From positions 806,001 to 870,000 of the forward strand of contig CALNXQ010000003.1 in assembly GCA_942490535.1 (NCBI GenBank): a stretch of 64,000 bases of DNA, written 5' to 3'. The notes beneath the pieces were generated by a model. It was not told the origin of the DNA, did not search any database, and saw only the letters and a program-made list of their open reading frames with translations. Made by a program: the position numbers and the translations under genes. Position 1 is the stretch's first letter. The number at the start of each line of letters is the position of its first letter. Shown in pieces: positions 26,768 to 36,725 of the stretch. The stretch comes from JAEINY01 sp942490535 (GTDB lineage: Bacteria; Bacteroidota; Bacteroidia; Bacteroidales; Marinilabiliaceae).

Positions 26768-28738
26768 ATGAATAACAATATTGTCACCAGTTTACTTTCC
26801 TTGGAAGAAATTGTCAGAAACAATCTCTTTAAGATACCAGACTACCAAAGGGGCTACTCCTGGGAAGAAGATCAGTTAAATGACTTACTGAAAGATATCG
26901 AACACATTGCTTCAAAAGAACATCGTCATTATACCGGAACCATCGTTATTACCAATGGAGAAGATGGCAAGAAAGAAATAGTGGACGGTCAACAGCGATT
27001 AACGACTTTAATCATTCTGTTAAAAACCATTTTTGATACAAATCCTCAAAAGTATCAATCTATTGAACATGATTACATACTCCGTAAGGATGGTGATTTT
27101 GTTCTGGAAACAAACTCCGATACAAATCATTATTTTAAAGAAGCCATTCTTGGAAATAAAAATAGTCTCCACGACGATATAAAATCAAAGCAAAATCTGA
27201 AATACGCCAAGTCCTATTTCACTCAATGGTTGAATAAAAACAAAGGGCGAATTGATGAAGTCTATAATACTGTAATCAATAAACTGGGCTTCATTTGTTT
27301 CGCACCGCAAAATACCAGTGAAATAGGCATCATGTTTGAAGTCATTAACAACAGGGGGAAAGAACTCTCAGAGCTGGAAAAAATAAAAAATTACTTCATC
27401 TATTACGCGACAATTCACGGCAGAAAAAATCTTCGCAATAAAATAAATGAAAATTGGGGGCAATTATTAAAATACCTCAACGAGGCCAATGTTACGAGTA
27501 ATAGTGATGAAAACAATTTCCTGAGAAACTGCTTTCTGGTTTTCTATTCAACAAATAAAAGTAAAAGCTGGTATGTTTATAACGAGATAAAAGAAAGATA
27601 TATACCGGAAGATGAAGACAACTTAGAAAACAACCTGAAGGAGATTGGGGACTTTATTGATTTCATACAAGGCGCAGCTCAATCTTATGCATACTTACAC
27701 AATACAAAAATATTTGAAAAAGAATACAATGATGATCAGAAGGAGGAGATAGCAGAGGCTTTATTAAGATTAAAATGTCAACCGGTAAAAGCATCTATTA
27801 TGCCGCTCTTTCTATCGACAATGTCGTTTTTATATGAAAAACCGGAAGAGGTCTCTTATCTTTTAAAACTCATAGAAATTCTTAATTTCAGAATTTATGT
27901 CCTGCCAAATACGAGAATTGCCAGGGCAGATTCAAACCAGGGGCATCTCTTTAAATGGGCACATGAGCTGTATTGGGATCGCGATTGGCATACTCAAGAG
28001 AGTGATGATTACAGAACCTGGAAAAATAGGAAAATTGAAGGAGACATTTTCACATACGTTACCATGCATTTGGAGGACTTTACTTTGGAGCTTTGTCCGG
28101 AAGAAACATTTATTCAGTCTTTAACAACTGATGATGATGAAGCCATCGATTATTACTCATGGAATGGTCTTAGGTTCTTTCTGGCCTCCTATGAAGAATA
28201 CCTCAACTCCAAACGTAAAGAAACCTGGCCAATCGAAAAGATTCTGGTCACCCGCGAAGAAGCCGAAAAAAGAAATAAGGGCAATGATTATTTATCACGC
28301 GAGCATATCTGGGCAACAAAAAATAGGGCTGATCAGTTTGAAGCGAGTATCCGAGAAAAAAGACGTTTGGGTAACTTTGTTTTATTAGGTCTTTCAAGTA
28401 ATATTCAATTACAAAATGATGAAATTGAAAATAAAGTTGATTTCCTGATGGAAAACAATGCGATTTCGATGCAACAGGTTAAGTTGCTAAAAGAATACCT
28501 GACTGAAGCGATAGAGGTAGCTCAAAGCCGAAGAGAAAGGAAAACCAAAAACTATTTTCACGATATAGCAGTAAGCCTAATAGATCAACGCGAGAATCAA
28601 TTAATAAAATTTGCCTTGAAACGTTGGCGCTTACCCAATGAGAAATCTCGTAAATTTCTTAAAATAGATACTTTCGAAGCCTGGGAGCTGCGACAAAAAG
28701 AGAACTACTTTCTAAAAGAAAAAAACAAAGCAAAGTAA
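26768..28738 (+). CDS. DUF262/DUF1524 protein, GmrSD-like type IV restriction enzyme
   Basis: 656-aa single-chain protein combining the two GmrSD halves. The N-terminal DUF262 (ParB-like NTPase) shows IPDYQRGYSWEEDQLNDLLK and E-I-V-D-G-Q-Q-R-L-T-T-L. The C-terminal DUF1524 His-Me nuclease part shows LSREHIWATKN and RRLGNFVLLGLSSN. GmrSD enzymes cut DNA with glucosylated hydroxymethylcytosine and need NTP; the target here is unknown. It begins 98 bp after hsdR and ends in a strong terminator at 28751, so it may share the RM transcript. Confidence 0.88.
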   Translation: MNNNIVTSLLSLEEIVRNNLFKIPDYQRGYSWEEDQLNDLLKDIEHIASKEHRHYTGTIVITNGEDGKKEIVDGQQRLTTLIILLKTIFDTNPQKYQSIEHDYILRKDGDFVLETNSDTNHYFKEAILGNKNSLHDDIKSKQNLKYAKSYFTQWLNKNKGRIDEVYNTVINKLGFICFAPQNTSEIGIMFEVINNRGKELSELEKIKNYFIYYATIHGRKNLRNKINENWGQLLKYLNEANVTSNSDENNFLRNCFLVFYSTNKSKSWYVYNEIKERYIPEDEDNLENNLKEIGDFIDFIQGAAQSYAYLHNTKIFEKEYNDDQKEEIAEALLRLKCQPVKASIMPLFLSTMSFLYEKPEEVSYLLKLIEILNFRIYVLPNTRIARADSNQGHLFKWAHELYWDRDWHTQESDDYRTWKNRKIEGDIFTYVTMHLEDFTLELCPEETFIQSLTTDDDEAIDYYSWNGLRFFLASYEEYLNSKRKETWPIEKILVTREEAEKRNKGNDYLSREHIWATKNRADQFEASIREKRRLGNFVLLGLSSNIQLQNDEIENKVDFLMENNAISMQQVKLLKEYLTEAIEVAQSRRERKTKNYFHDIAVSLIDQRENQLIKFALKRWRLPNEKSRKFLKIDTFEAWELRQKENYFLKEKNKAK

Positions 28739-28750
28739 TTTCATATCACA

Positions 28751-28794
28751 GTACCTATTATTAACCTGTTTTTCTGATAATAGGTACTTGTTTT
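28751..28794 (+). terminator. Terminator after GmrSD-like gene
   Basis: Perfect 11-bp stem GTACCTATTAT (28751-28761) and ATAATAGGTAC (28777-28787) followed by TTGTTTT. Closes the restriction block and separates it from the TIR region. Confidence 0.85.
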
Positions 28795-28923
28795 ATGCCA
28801 ACTTCACTCAAAAAAAATCCTTGACATTAAAGCCAGTGAATTTTTAAAGTACCATGAATTAGTAAGTCGTTTCTCCTTTAGGATGCATCTGAACTGATCG
28901 AAAAGCTAACCATTTATTGATAC

Positions 28924-29619
28924 ATGAAAACCGCACAACTCATTGAACTATTAAAGCAATCCCAAAAGGATGATTTTATCAAAGATTATTATGGCCAGGT
29001 AAAAGATGGTTTGAAAGAATCCAACACCAATGCCTGGCGCTTTTTCTTCGTCGCTTTACTAATCGTTATCCTATATTTCGCATTCAGCAATGAAATAATA
29101 AACAAAATTAAATTAAGTCAGGTAATTTTGGACAACTGGAAGCAAGTAGTATTATTAGCCCCTGTAATGTTTTCATTTTGCTATTTCTTGACCACTATCC
29201 ACCTGATCCGGTATCGGAATTTATTGATTCATTATGATGCAATCACTTACCATCTGTCAGGTATTGCCACCCCCAATGAAAACAAAGATTTCCTTAATGA
29301 AGTACTTCCGATGAATTTCGTTGATTTTATTCTGGATCAAATGTATTCTGACAAACCAAACGGAAGCAGGTTGTTGTCATTTTTCATTTTCCTTCCCATA
29401 ACGTTGATACCTGTTGCAGCCATTACTTTTATCGTGTATACACTATGGAACATTCCTTATTGCGAAATTAAACTTCCGGCAATCATTGTTGCAATACTAT
29501 CAAGTTGGTTGACATTTTCGTTTGTATATATGGGGTGGTCAAGCAAGTCATTGCGAAATAAGGATCGTGAAGCATTAAATGACTATATCAAAAACCATAT
29601 CACAAAAGAAAAGGCCTGA
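28924..29619 (+). CDS. Four-TM membrane protein of unknown function
   Basis: I do not recognise this 231-aa protein. It has four predicted TM segments: FFFVALLIVILYFAF, VVLLAPVMFSFCYFL, FFIFLPITLIPVAAITFIV and IIVAILSSWLTFSFVYMGW. A charged loop of about 75 residues lies between TM2 and TM3, and the tail is basic. There is no enzyme motif. It lies 90 bp upstream of the TIR-beta-propeller gene on the same strand, and a terminator precedes it, so the two may form a pair; a membrane partner or effector for the TIR protein is conceivable but unproven. Confidence 0.75.
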   Translation: MKTAQLIELLKQSQKDDFIKDYYGQVKDGLKESNTNAWRFFFVALLIVILYFAFSNEIINKIKLSQVILDNWKQVVLLAPVMFSFCYFLTTIHLIRYRNLLIHYDAITYHLSGIATPNENKDFLNEVLPMNFVDFILDQMYSDKPNGSRLLSFFIFLPITLIPVAAITFIVYTLWNIPYCEIKLPAIIVAILSSWLTFSFVYMGWSSKSLRNKDREALNDYIKNHITKEKA

Positions 29620-29709
29620 TAACAAACCATCCAAAACTAGTAAAACAATAAAAAGCAATAACCTAGATATGTTTTAACTCATTGATAATACTGCTCATAA
29701 CCCAATCCC

Positions 29710-32700
29710 ATGTTGCAAGTACCATTAAAATATGCCGCTTTTATCAGTTATAGCCATAAAGATAAGATCTTTGCCGAATGGCTTCATGAAAAGTTGGAAA
29801 CATACGTCCTTCCTGTACGAATTTACAAAGACCATAAAACCCTTTCCCGTAAACCATTTACCCGCTGTTTCCTGGATCAAGAAGAATTTTCTGCTTCAAT
29901 ATCCTTACCAGATAATATTGAAACAGCTTTGAAAAACTCAAAATTTTTGATTGTCATCTGCTCAGTCAATTCAGTGTCGTCTCGCTGGGTAAATGAAGAA
30001 ATCCGCAGATTTAAACTGTTAGGGAAAGGGGATTATATCATCCCGGTAATGGTTTCTGCTATGACGCTTAATACCGGAGAGAAACAGAATGACGAAGAAT
30101 ATTTTCCATATACACTCCGCCAGTCATTTAATCCGGATGGCAGTTTATCCAGCCATAAATGCAATCCGCTCGCCGTTAATTTTGGCAGTTTCATTCACCG
30201 GCCTCAAGGCCCCAATTATTTTCTGGCTCTTAGCGCATGGCTTAAAGATCGTTCCCAAAGACAAAGTGGTTTCATTAAACTTGCAGCTGCTTTACTAAGA
30301 ATCGACTATTTTGAATTAAAAAGACGAGATAAGATTCGTCAACGAATTAAAAGAACCGTCATTATAACCATTTCTGGAATATTGACTTTTATTGGAACCT
30401 TACTTATCAATAATTCTCTCGAAGCTTCTGATAGAGCAGAAAAAGCGCATTATAAAAAAAATCTCAACAAATTGAATGTTCTGCAACAAGAAGCTTTCAA
30501 TCTTGGTCTGGTTGGTGAAGCTGTTTTATGGAATATTGAAAAACATCAACTGATTCAAAACTTCCGGTCAGATTCATTGAACAATAACCATTTAATCCGT
30601 ACAAACTTCCTGTACAAAAGAACGCCTGAATGCATCGCTTATTCACTGTTGGATGAAAATGAAAAAATGCTGTTCTTCGATCAAAGTAATTTTTACAGTA
30701 TCACCTGGTATCGGGATTCTTTATTTCTGATGAACCTGAATGGACTGAAACGCTCCTTTTTGGGAAAAATCAATGAATCCGGAAATTTCACCTGGTTACA
30801 CTGGAACAAATCCCGGAAGCAAATAACCTTCCTGAATCAGAACATGAAAATGCAAACATGGGATATTGCTTCTGATTCATTCAGTCAGGAGAAACAAATA
30901 TCTGGCTTTGCCATGCATCCTGCCGGTAACTATTTCGTTTTCAGAAATGGCAATGGTAATCTTTGCATGCAAAATAATGAAAAGCGGGTAGATATAAGTT
31001 TACCTGGTAACGCCACTCCATTTCAGTTTAAATTTACAAAATCTGGCAGTTTCTTAATCGTTTCTTCAAATACAAGACGCAGAAGAATATTCCTCATACA
31101 AATGAATGACAAGGAAGGGATAACAAAGTTAAATACTATTTCAGATTGGGGTGAAAAGGAACCTTTTACAATTGCTAGTTGGGCAGTCTCTGAGGATGAA
31201 AGTAAAATTGCCTGTAAAGCGCTTGATGGTTCTGTTACCATCTTTTCCATTCCTTCAGGGAAGAGATTGGCTGGCCCATACGTGGGTCCCGATTACGAAC
31301 CATTTGATGACATGTGCTGGGCGCCAGACGGACATCGTATTTTCCTGACAAGAAAAAACAAATTGGATGTTTGGGAAATAAACGAAAATTTCAGAACATC
31401 TACTCTTCTGACCTTGCAGGATGAAATTAGCAATGTGGTTTTAAGTAATGATGGTGCTTGGCTATACTGCGCGGCCGGCGACCAGATTTTCACTTACAAT
31501 ACTTCCAATTGGTTATGGGCGTCTTATCCGGTAAAAATCAATTCATTAATAAATAATCTTGCACTTTTACCCGATAACAACTTGTTTATTCGAACTCATA
31601 AAAACGAATGCATTAACATTAATTCACCTGATCAGGAGTCCATTTTAAAAACAGTTTGGAAAACACCGCTTAAAATTACCAATTTTCAGGCATCAACACA
31701 GGATACTTACACCATCTCTCTACAAGCTGGAGAGCGTCAAAAGATAGTTACTTTAATAGATAATCCGGACAACCATTCGTTTCTGATACAAAGTGAATCC
31801 CCTTTATTCAAAGAGTATTTAGGTCATATGGTCTATTTACAGCAAGATAGTGAATTTCAAAACAAGCGCGTATATTCATACCATCCCCCTTCTTCTGAAT
31901 CCGTTTTACTTTTAGATATCCCATTCAAAGAGTATCCGGGCATGCCACATTGGGCTGTCTCACCTTCGAATGAATGGCTTGCTGCTGCTCAAAGAGTAGG
32001 AAACAAGGCGAAAATTTGGAATGCCTACAATAAAACATCCACCTCTCTATCCCTCAATACAACAGGTCATAATAAAATCGTCTTCTCATCCAATTCTTCC
32101 TATGTTGCATTTGCTGGTGCCAATGGTATGGTAGTTATAATCGATCTAACAAGCAACGATTTTAAAAAACATGCCTTCAAATGTGCTCTGGGCTTAAGAG
32201 ACATAACATTTTTGCCAAATAATGATGAAATAGCAGTAGCTACAACTTCCGGTGAAATTCAATTTTGGAAACTGAAGAGTAACCAGTCAAACCCGGCGTA
32301 TTGCACTAAACGTGATTGGCAGGCACGTAAAATTGAATTTAACAAAGATAATAAATGGTTTTGCGCACTTGATTATGATGCACGGTTCCTTTGTGTCTGG
32401 AATTTTGAGAACCTATTTGCAAAAGAGCTGTGTTTTGCCTTCCCGGCCAATTATAACACTAACAACCTGCCAAAAATCGAATGCTATGCCATTGATTCAT
32501 CTCGTGATTTAATTTGGATGGCCGATAATAATGAATATATTGCAGCATGGTCGTTAACATCCGGTGAAATGATTATTCCATTATTAACTTTGGACGGTTC
32601 AAAAGTGAATAATATTACTCTCAGACCAAATTCTTCCATGGTTTTATTTGCCACGGATCAGGGTAATATTTTCGAAGCCGATATGAGCCCTTTCCCGGTT

Positions 32701-32847
32701 AAAAACTTAAAACTGGCCCGTAAACAAATGGAGTTGCTAACCGGTAAATCCTGGTATAATCAATCAGGTAATGAAATAATCCTTGATCAGGCTGCCCGAA
32801 TCGAAATCGCTAAAGAATTGGAGGTATGGAAAGGTACCTTTGACTGA
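29710..32847 (+). CDS. TIR domain - TM - WD40/beta-propeller protein
   Basis: 1045-aa membrane protein. The N-terminal TIR domain (residues about 6-195) starts AAFISYSHKDK and keeps the W-V-N-E-E-I helix with Glu97 at the place of the catalytic Glu of NADase TIR domains. A basic stretch (RRDKIRQRIKR) and one TM segment (residues about 214-236) follow, giving an N-in topology. The remaining 800 residues are beta-propeller-like repeats with WD-type endings (KLDVWEI, AKIWNAYN, IQFWKLK, FLCVWNF) and fall outside the cytosol if the topology is right. I infer sensing by the propeller and signalling or NAD consumption by TIR. Direction is opposite to the neighbouring TIR operon. Confidence 0.85.
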   Translation: MLQVPLKYAAFISYSHKDKIFAEWLHEKLETYVLPVRIYKDHKTLSRKPFTRCFLDQEEFSASISLPDNIETALKNSKFLIVICSVNSVSSRWVNEEIRRFKLLGKGDYIIPVMVSAMTLNTGEKQNDEEYFPYTLRQSFNPDGSLSSHKCNPLAVNFGSFIHRPQGPNYFLALSAWLKDRSQRQSGFIKLAAALLRIDYFELKRRDKIRQRIKRTVIITISGILTFIGTLLINNSLEASDRAEKAHYKKNLNKLNVLQQEAFNLGLVGEAVLWNIEKHQLIQNFRSDSLNNNHLIRTNFLYKRTPECIAYSLLDENEKMLFFDQSNFYSITWYRDSLFLMNLNGLKRSFLGKINESGNFTWLHWNKSRKQITFLNQNMKMQTWDIASDSFSQEKQISGFAMHPAGNYFVFRNGNGNLCMQNNEKRVDISLPGNATPFQFKFTKSGSFLIVSSNTRRRRIFLIQMNDKEGITKLNTISDWGEKEPFTIASWAVSEDESKIACKALDGSVTIFSIPSGKRLAGPYVGPDYEPFDDMCWAPDGHRIFLTRKNKLDVWEINENFRTSTLLTLQDEISNVVLSNDGAWLYCAAGDQIFTYNTSNWLWASYPVKINSLINNLALLPDNNLFIRTHKNECININSPDQESILKTVWKTPLKITNFQASTQDTYTISLQAGERQKIVTLIDNPDNHSFLIQSESPLFKEYLGHMVYLQQDSEFQNKRVYSYHPPSSESVLLLDIPFKEYPGMPHWAVSPSNEWLAAAQRVGNKAKIWNAYNKTSTSLSLNTTGHNKIVFSSNSSYVAFAGANGMVVIIDLTSNDFKKHAFKCALGLRDITFLPNNDEIAVATTSGEIQFWKLKSNQSNPAYCTKRDWQARKIEFNKDNKWFCALDYDARFLCVWNFENLFAKELCFAFPANYNTNNLPKIECYAIDSSRDLIWMADNNEYIAAWSLTSGEMIIPLLTLDGSKVNNITLRPNSSMVLFATDQGNIFEADMSPFPVKNLKLARKQMELLTGKSWYNQSGNEIILDQAARIEIAKELEVWKGTFD

Positions 32848-33023
32848 TTCGTTGGTAGCTTATTTGTAAATACTCACTCAAGTTTTTTAAATAGGCTAAA
32901 AACAGCCTTAACAACCTAGAATTATAAGCATTAATGCCATAGCTTAATTATTTGTCCAGCTTTATTTTTGCAAATCGAATAACAAGGTTACGCCACAAAG
33001 GCGATTTGAATTAACCAAGCTCG

Positions 33024-34352
33024 CTAATCTCGTACGCAACGAACAGAATATCCAACCGATTTATAAAAATCAGCACTAAAGAAGAAGGCGTCTCTGTCAT
33101 TGCCGACCTCAAATAAATAAGCACCGTTATTATCAGTCTCCGTACTACTCCACCAGTAACCGCGCCTACCTGGATCGATAAACACACCTGCATAACCACC
33201 GCCACTGCCACGATACCCCCCCGGCAGGGCGGAAAATCCATATTCATCTGTTCCATTGCCATTATCAATCCATCCACTTTTGCTTTTTAATTTTATTCCA
33301 GCCGCACGCCTACCACCAACAAAATCAATCAATTTATCCCATTCACTCTCACTTGGCAAACGCCAACCTGTTGGGCATGCTTTATTCGCTGCCAACCAAG
33401 TATATAACCTGCCATATTTATCGCAATTACGACTTTCATTATTGCCGCACCAACTACCAGGTGAAATTTTATAATTAAGATTCTCCGCCATCCATACTTG
33501 GTTGCCTATTTTTACCCACTCATAGGTTTGTCCATCCCGTGTATCGGTAAAAGTACCTTCAGCTGTTGCTTTTCTGGCTGCTTTGGCTTCCGACTTGACT
33601 TTCGTTTGTCCCTGTTGCTTAATTGGCTGTACATGATCCAACTCCTTATTCTGTTTGTATTGGTTAATTCCCCACATAAGGAATACAACCGCTATCACTC
33701 CTATTGGGATAAACAGCAAGGGGGGCATGAGGTTCTTACTTGCTTGACTCTCCTGCTTGACTTTTCTACGGGGTATCGCCTCTTGTTGATTTTTGCGCCC
33801 ATGTTCTGCTTTTTGTTGGGACGTTACTTCCTCATAGGCTTTGTGCTCAGCTTTGACTTTTGTTTTTTGTTGTTCTTGGACAGGCTGCCGTTCTTGGATT
33901 ATCTGTATAGCTTCTATATCTTGCTCAGTTTCTGTTCGTTCTTCTCCATCTATTCCCAGTATTTTTGTCACAGAATTCAATAATTCAATTATGGCTTTTT
34001 CTGCATCCGAATTCATAACATCTAACCAATGTGCAGAAGATATGTATAAATCCCATTCATCATCCAACTCAATGTTCTCCAATAAGAATGGTAATATCAC
34101 TTTTCCATGACCAACTGCTCTTTCTATTTCTTTTCTTACCCAATGAGATGAAAACGAATTACTACTAAATAGAAGCACTACACACTTCGTACTTTTTATT
34201 GCACGGCTTATTTCTGCAGCATAAGATTTACCGGGAGTTATATCTCTCGGTGCCATCCATACTTTTATTTTGTTTGTTTCAAACTTATTACAAATGGCAA
34301 CAGCCATTTCCTTGTCTTTACTCGAATATGATATTAATACGTCGTGTGCCAT
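33024..34352 (-). CDS. TIR domain - TM - FISUMP domain protein
   Basis: 442-aa protein. TIR at residues 3-135 (DVLISYSSKDK; SHWVRKEIERA with Glu75 matching the catalytic Glu). A Gln/Lys/Glu-rich linker (140-208) leads to one TM segment (PLLFIPIGVIAVVFLMWGI, about 211-229) with basic residues before it. The C-terminal 180 residues are a Fibrobacter succinogenes major paralogous (FISUMP) domain: VKIGNQVWMAENLNY, CPTGWRLPSESEWDKL, GYWWSSTE, YSVRCVRD. FISUMP is normally found in secreted Bacteroidota proteins, so here it should be periplasmic. It lies 172 bp downstream of the RyR channel-like gene on the same strand; it may be the last gene of that operon or have its own promoter. Confidence 0.88.
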   Translation of the reverse strand: MAHDVLISYSSKDKEMAVAICNKFETNKIKVWMAPRDITPGKSYAAEISRAIKSTKCVVLLFSSNSFSSHWVRKEIERAVGHGKVILPFLLENIELDDEWDLYISSAHWLDVMNSDAEKAIIELLNSVTKILGIDGEERTETEQDIEAIQIIQERQPVQEQQKTKVKAEHKAYEEVTSQQKAEHGRKNQQEAIPRRKVKQESQASKNLMPPLLFIPIGVIAVVFLMWGINQYKQNKELDHVQPIKQQGQTKVKSEAKAARKATAEGTFTDTRDGQTYEWVKIGNQVWMAENLNYKISPGSWCGNNESRNCDKYGRLYTWLAANKACPTGWRLPSESEWDKLIDFVGGRRAAGIKLKSKSGWIDNGNGTDEYGFSALPGGYRGSGGGYAGVFIDPGRRGYWWSSTETDNNGAYLFEVGNDRDAFFFSADFYKSVGYSVRCVRD

Positions 34353-34524
34353 AATTACTTATTTGATCATGTGTCAAACGGGCTAAATTTTCTGTTACCA
34401 TGATCTTCCCAACTGAAGCAATTCATTTCAACATATATTACAATAGCTTTCACTGCATTTGTTCACATTTTAAATACCTTATCGTTTTTCGGTTAAACTT
34501 TTTATGTGCTATTCAATATTGAAA

Positions 34525-36711
34525 CTAATTGGTCCTTAAACTACTTCCAAACGCTCTCTCAATCTGGGGGATACACCTCACCAATCTCCTATCAATCTCC
34601 TTATAGTAAACACTTAGCTGCTCATAGGGAACCAGACAAGGATGAATCATCTTTCTCTTATAAACGGATACGTACTTTTCATGTGCTTGCTTTTGTTTAA
34701 GAAAACCCGGATCCTTGTCATCATAGCCTCCGGCCACATAAGCCTTCCAGATAAGATCTGCAGTTAAAGTTGATTCTTCCATAACTTCGGGTTCAGCCAA
34801 ATCATAGCCGGCTAATAAGGTATCTGTATTCCACCGGGCATGTTCCATCCGGGCTAATAATTCAACATGATCAGGAATAAACAAAGCTTCCATATCCGTT
34901 TGCGATTCCATTCCTCGATTTAACGCTCTTAATTTAGTGGGAATAGATTCTGCACTATACCGGCTCGACCACTTAAAGCGCTCTTTCAAGCTCTGCCAAT
35001 AGTCATTCATTTGTTTTTGAATTTTCTCGTCTAGTAAATCAGGAAGAGTATAATCGTTATTATAAAAATAGTTTATTGCTTTTGCTCTGGAATCATTGTG
35101 TAGATTAATATCAAAGCAATCATTCGCCATACCAAAGGCATAAGTATGCACATATCGGTTATCTACTTTCTGATCATCCGCCTGTAGTAAATTGAGAATT
35201 GTGCGTGCAGCTTGCTGCCTGATCAATACACGAACTTTTCTGTCATAAATTTCTCGTGGCAAATAAAGACCGGCCGCCAGGTTGATATCCGATTCATTAT
35301 AACAAACAGCTATAGTGGTCAGCGCATTTAAATCTGATGTCCACTCATCCAGCTTCTTCCGGGTTTCAGGTTGTTCGAAACTCCCCTTAACAAAGCAAAT
35401 CTCAACATTTATAAAGGAAAGCTTACCAGATTTATAGTTCGTTGTTCCGTTTATTAAATCAATCACTGTAACATCAACAGCTTCAAAGAAGCTTTGAAAC
35501 CGGCTGGCAAAATAATTCATGTGTCTCTCTGCATCCGAATCAATAAAAGTAATTCGGGTCTTTTTCCGTTCATGATTGGCAAAATGTCCCAATCGGGCGG
35601 CCTGTAATCCCATAGCCAACCCCATACGGGTCATACCGGCAACTATCAGATGTATATACTTATCTGAGTCCTCAGTTATTGGTTCAAAATCAAGTGATGG
35701 ATATTCCACTTCTGCATGACGACATCCGACAAATACCTTTTGGGCCCATTTTTCATAGAAGCTGAATGCATGGATATTCAAACAAGGCAAATTGGTTTTA
35801 TCGTTAGCTTGCAGAGGTCGAAAATTATAAAACTGATGCATGGCATAAGTCGTTTGTGATTCAAAAAGCACATGACAAGTTTTGAGAGAAAAGTTTTTAT
35901 TCATTTCAGCTTTTCCATTTCTTATACCTTTTATGTAGTAACGATAAATAATCTCATTCATTTCATTCAGACAACTGATGTTCTTTGAATCATGATCAGC
36001 TTCATTGGTTTCCCCCAATACAAAAATCTCTTTTGCCAATGGTAACCACAATCTTTTTAGATCAGACAGACTGGTCCTGTTTCCGGATAATAAATGGATT
36101 CGTTTCAGTGCGGAAGCATCCATCTCTGATGAAAGTGTTTGTTTTGCATCCGACAAGCTATGAGAGGTAAGCAGAATAATCTTACTTTTATTGTATTCCG
36201 GCTTGTTTAGTATCTGGTGAAGTATACCTGGCAAAGTATAATGGAATCCTATCAGTACAATATGATCCCGGTAATGATAATTCATCTTGCCTTCGCGCAC
36301 CACACTAACGCGTTGATCAAAAATATTTGTAAATGTGGATATCAGGAGACCGCTAAATATAAAAGTGCCTGAGAGAGAAATCAACAATACTATTAATCTA
36401 AGCCGATGGTTGACTGCGCCCAGATCCTTTTCTTCCCGTTCATCTTTTGCAGTTTTTGTCACATCACCTATCATATGCTGATTACCAGGATCCAGCATTT
36501 GAGACACAATACTCCAACTCTTACTGGGTATATCTCTGTTTATTTGATGAACTTGCTCTGGCATAACCACTGTCACAAGCCCCCACCAAAAAAAATACAT
36601 CACAAAAAACATTGATAGTAAGAATCCAAGTTTTCTTAATACCGTTCCGGATGCAGAACGGTCGAACAGGTAAGTAAGATAACTTCGGAGTTTTATAAAC
36701 AGCATTCTCAT
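34525..36711 (-). CDS. Two-TM RCK channel-like protein with C-terminal RyR domain
   Basis: 728-aa protein. TM1 is residues 29-49 (GFLLSMFFVMYFFWWG). The stretch SWSIVSQMLDPGNQH (65-79) looks like a pore loop with a D-P-G-N filter, similar to the A-D-x-G-N filter of CASTOR/POLLUX/DMI1 channels. TM2 is 104-128. An RCK/TrkA_N-like Rossmann region starts with YRDHIVLIGFHYTL (148), and a second nucleotide-binding-like segment near 360 reads HLIVAGMTRMGLAMGLQAAR. Residues about 618-720 resemble a RyR domain: MEHARWNTDTLLAG, KMIHPCLVPYEQL, YYKEIDRRLVRCIP. I infer a ligand-gated ion channel or channel-like effector. It starts 14 bp after the SARM1-like TIR gene. The ion and the ligand are unknown. 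Confidence 0.78.
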   Translation of the reverse strand: MRMLFIKLRSYLTYLFDRSASGTVLRKLGFLLSMFFVMYFFWWGLVTVVMPEQVHQINRDIPSKSWSIVSQMLDPGNQHMIGDVTKTAKDEREEKDLGAVNHRLRLIVLLISLSGTFIFSGLLISTFTNIFDQRVSVVREGKMNYHYRDHIVLIGFHYTLPGILHQILNKPEYNKSKIILLTSHSLSDAKQTLSSEMDASALKRIHLLSGNRTSLSDLKRLWLPLAKEIFVLGETNEADHDSKNISCLNEMNEIIYRYYIKGIRNGKAEMNKNFSLKTCHVLFESQTTYAMHQFYNFRPLQANDKTNLPCLNIHAFSFYEKWAQKVFVGCRHAEVEYPSLDFEPITEDSDKYIHLIVAGMTRMGLAMGLQAARLGHFANHERKKTRITFIDSDAERHMNYFASRFQSFFEAVDVTVIDLINGTTNYKSGKLSFINVEICFVKGSFEQPETRKKLDEWTSDLNALTTIAVCYNESDINLAAGLYLPREIYDRKVRVLIRQQAARTILNLLQADDQKVDNRYVHTYAFGMANDCFDINLHNDSRAKAINYFYNNDYTLPDLLDEKIQKQMNDYWQSLKERFKWSSRYSAESIPTKLRALNRGMESQTDMEALFIPDHVELLARMEHARWNTDTLLAGYDLAEPEVMEESTLTADLIWKAYVAGGYDDKDPGFLKQKQAHEKYVSVYKRKMIHPCLVPYEQLSVYYKEIDRRLVRCIPQIERAFGSSLRTN

Positions 36712-36725
36712 AGTAAGGGTATTCT

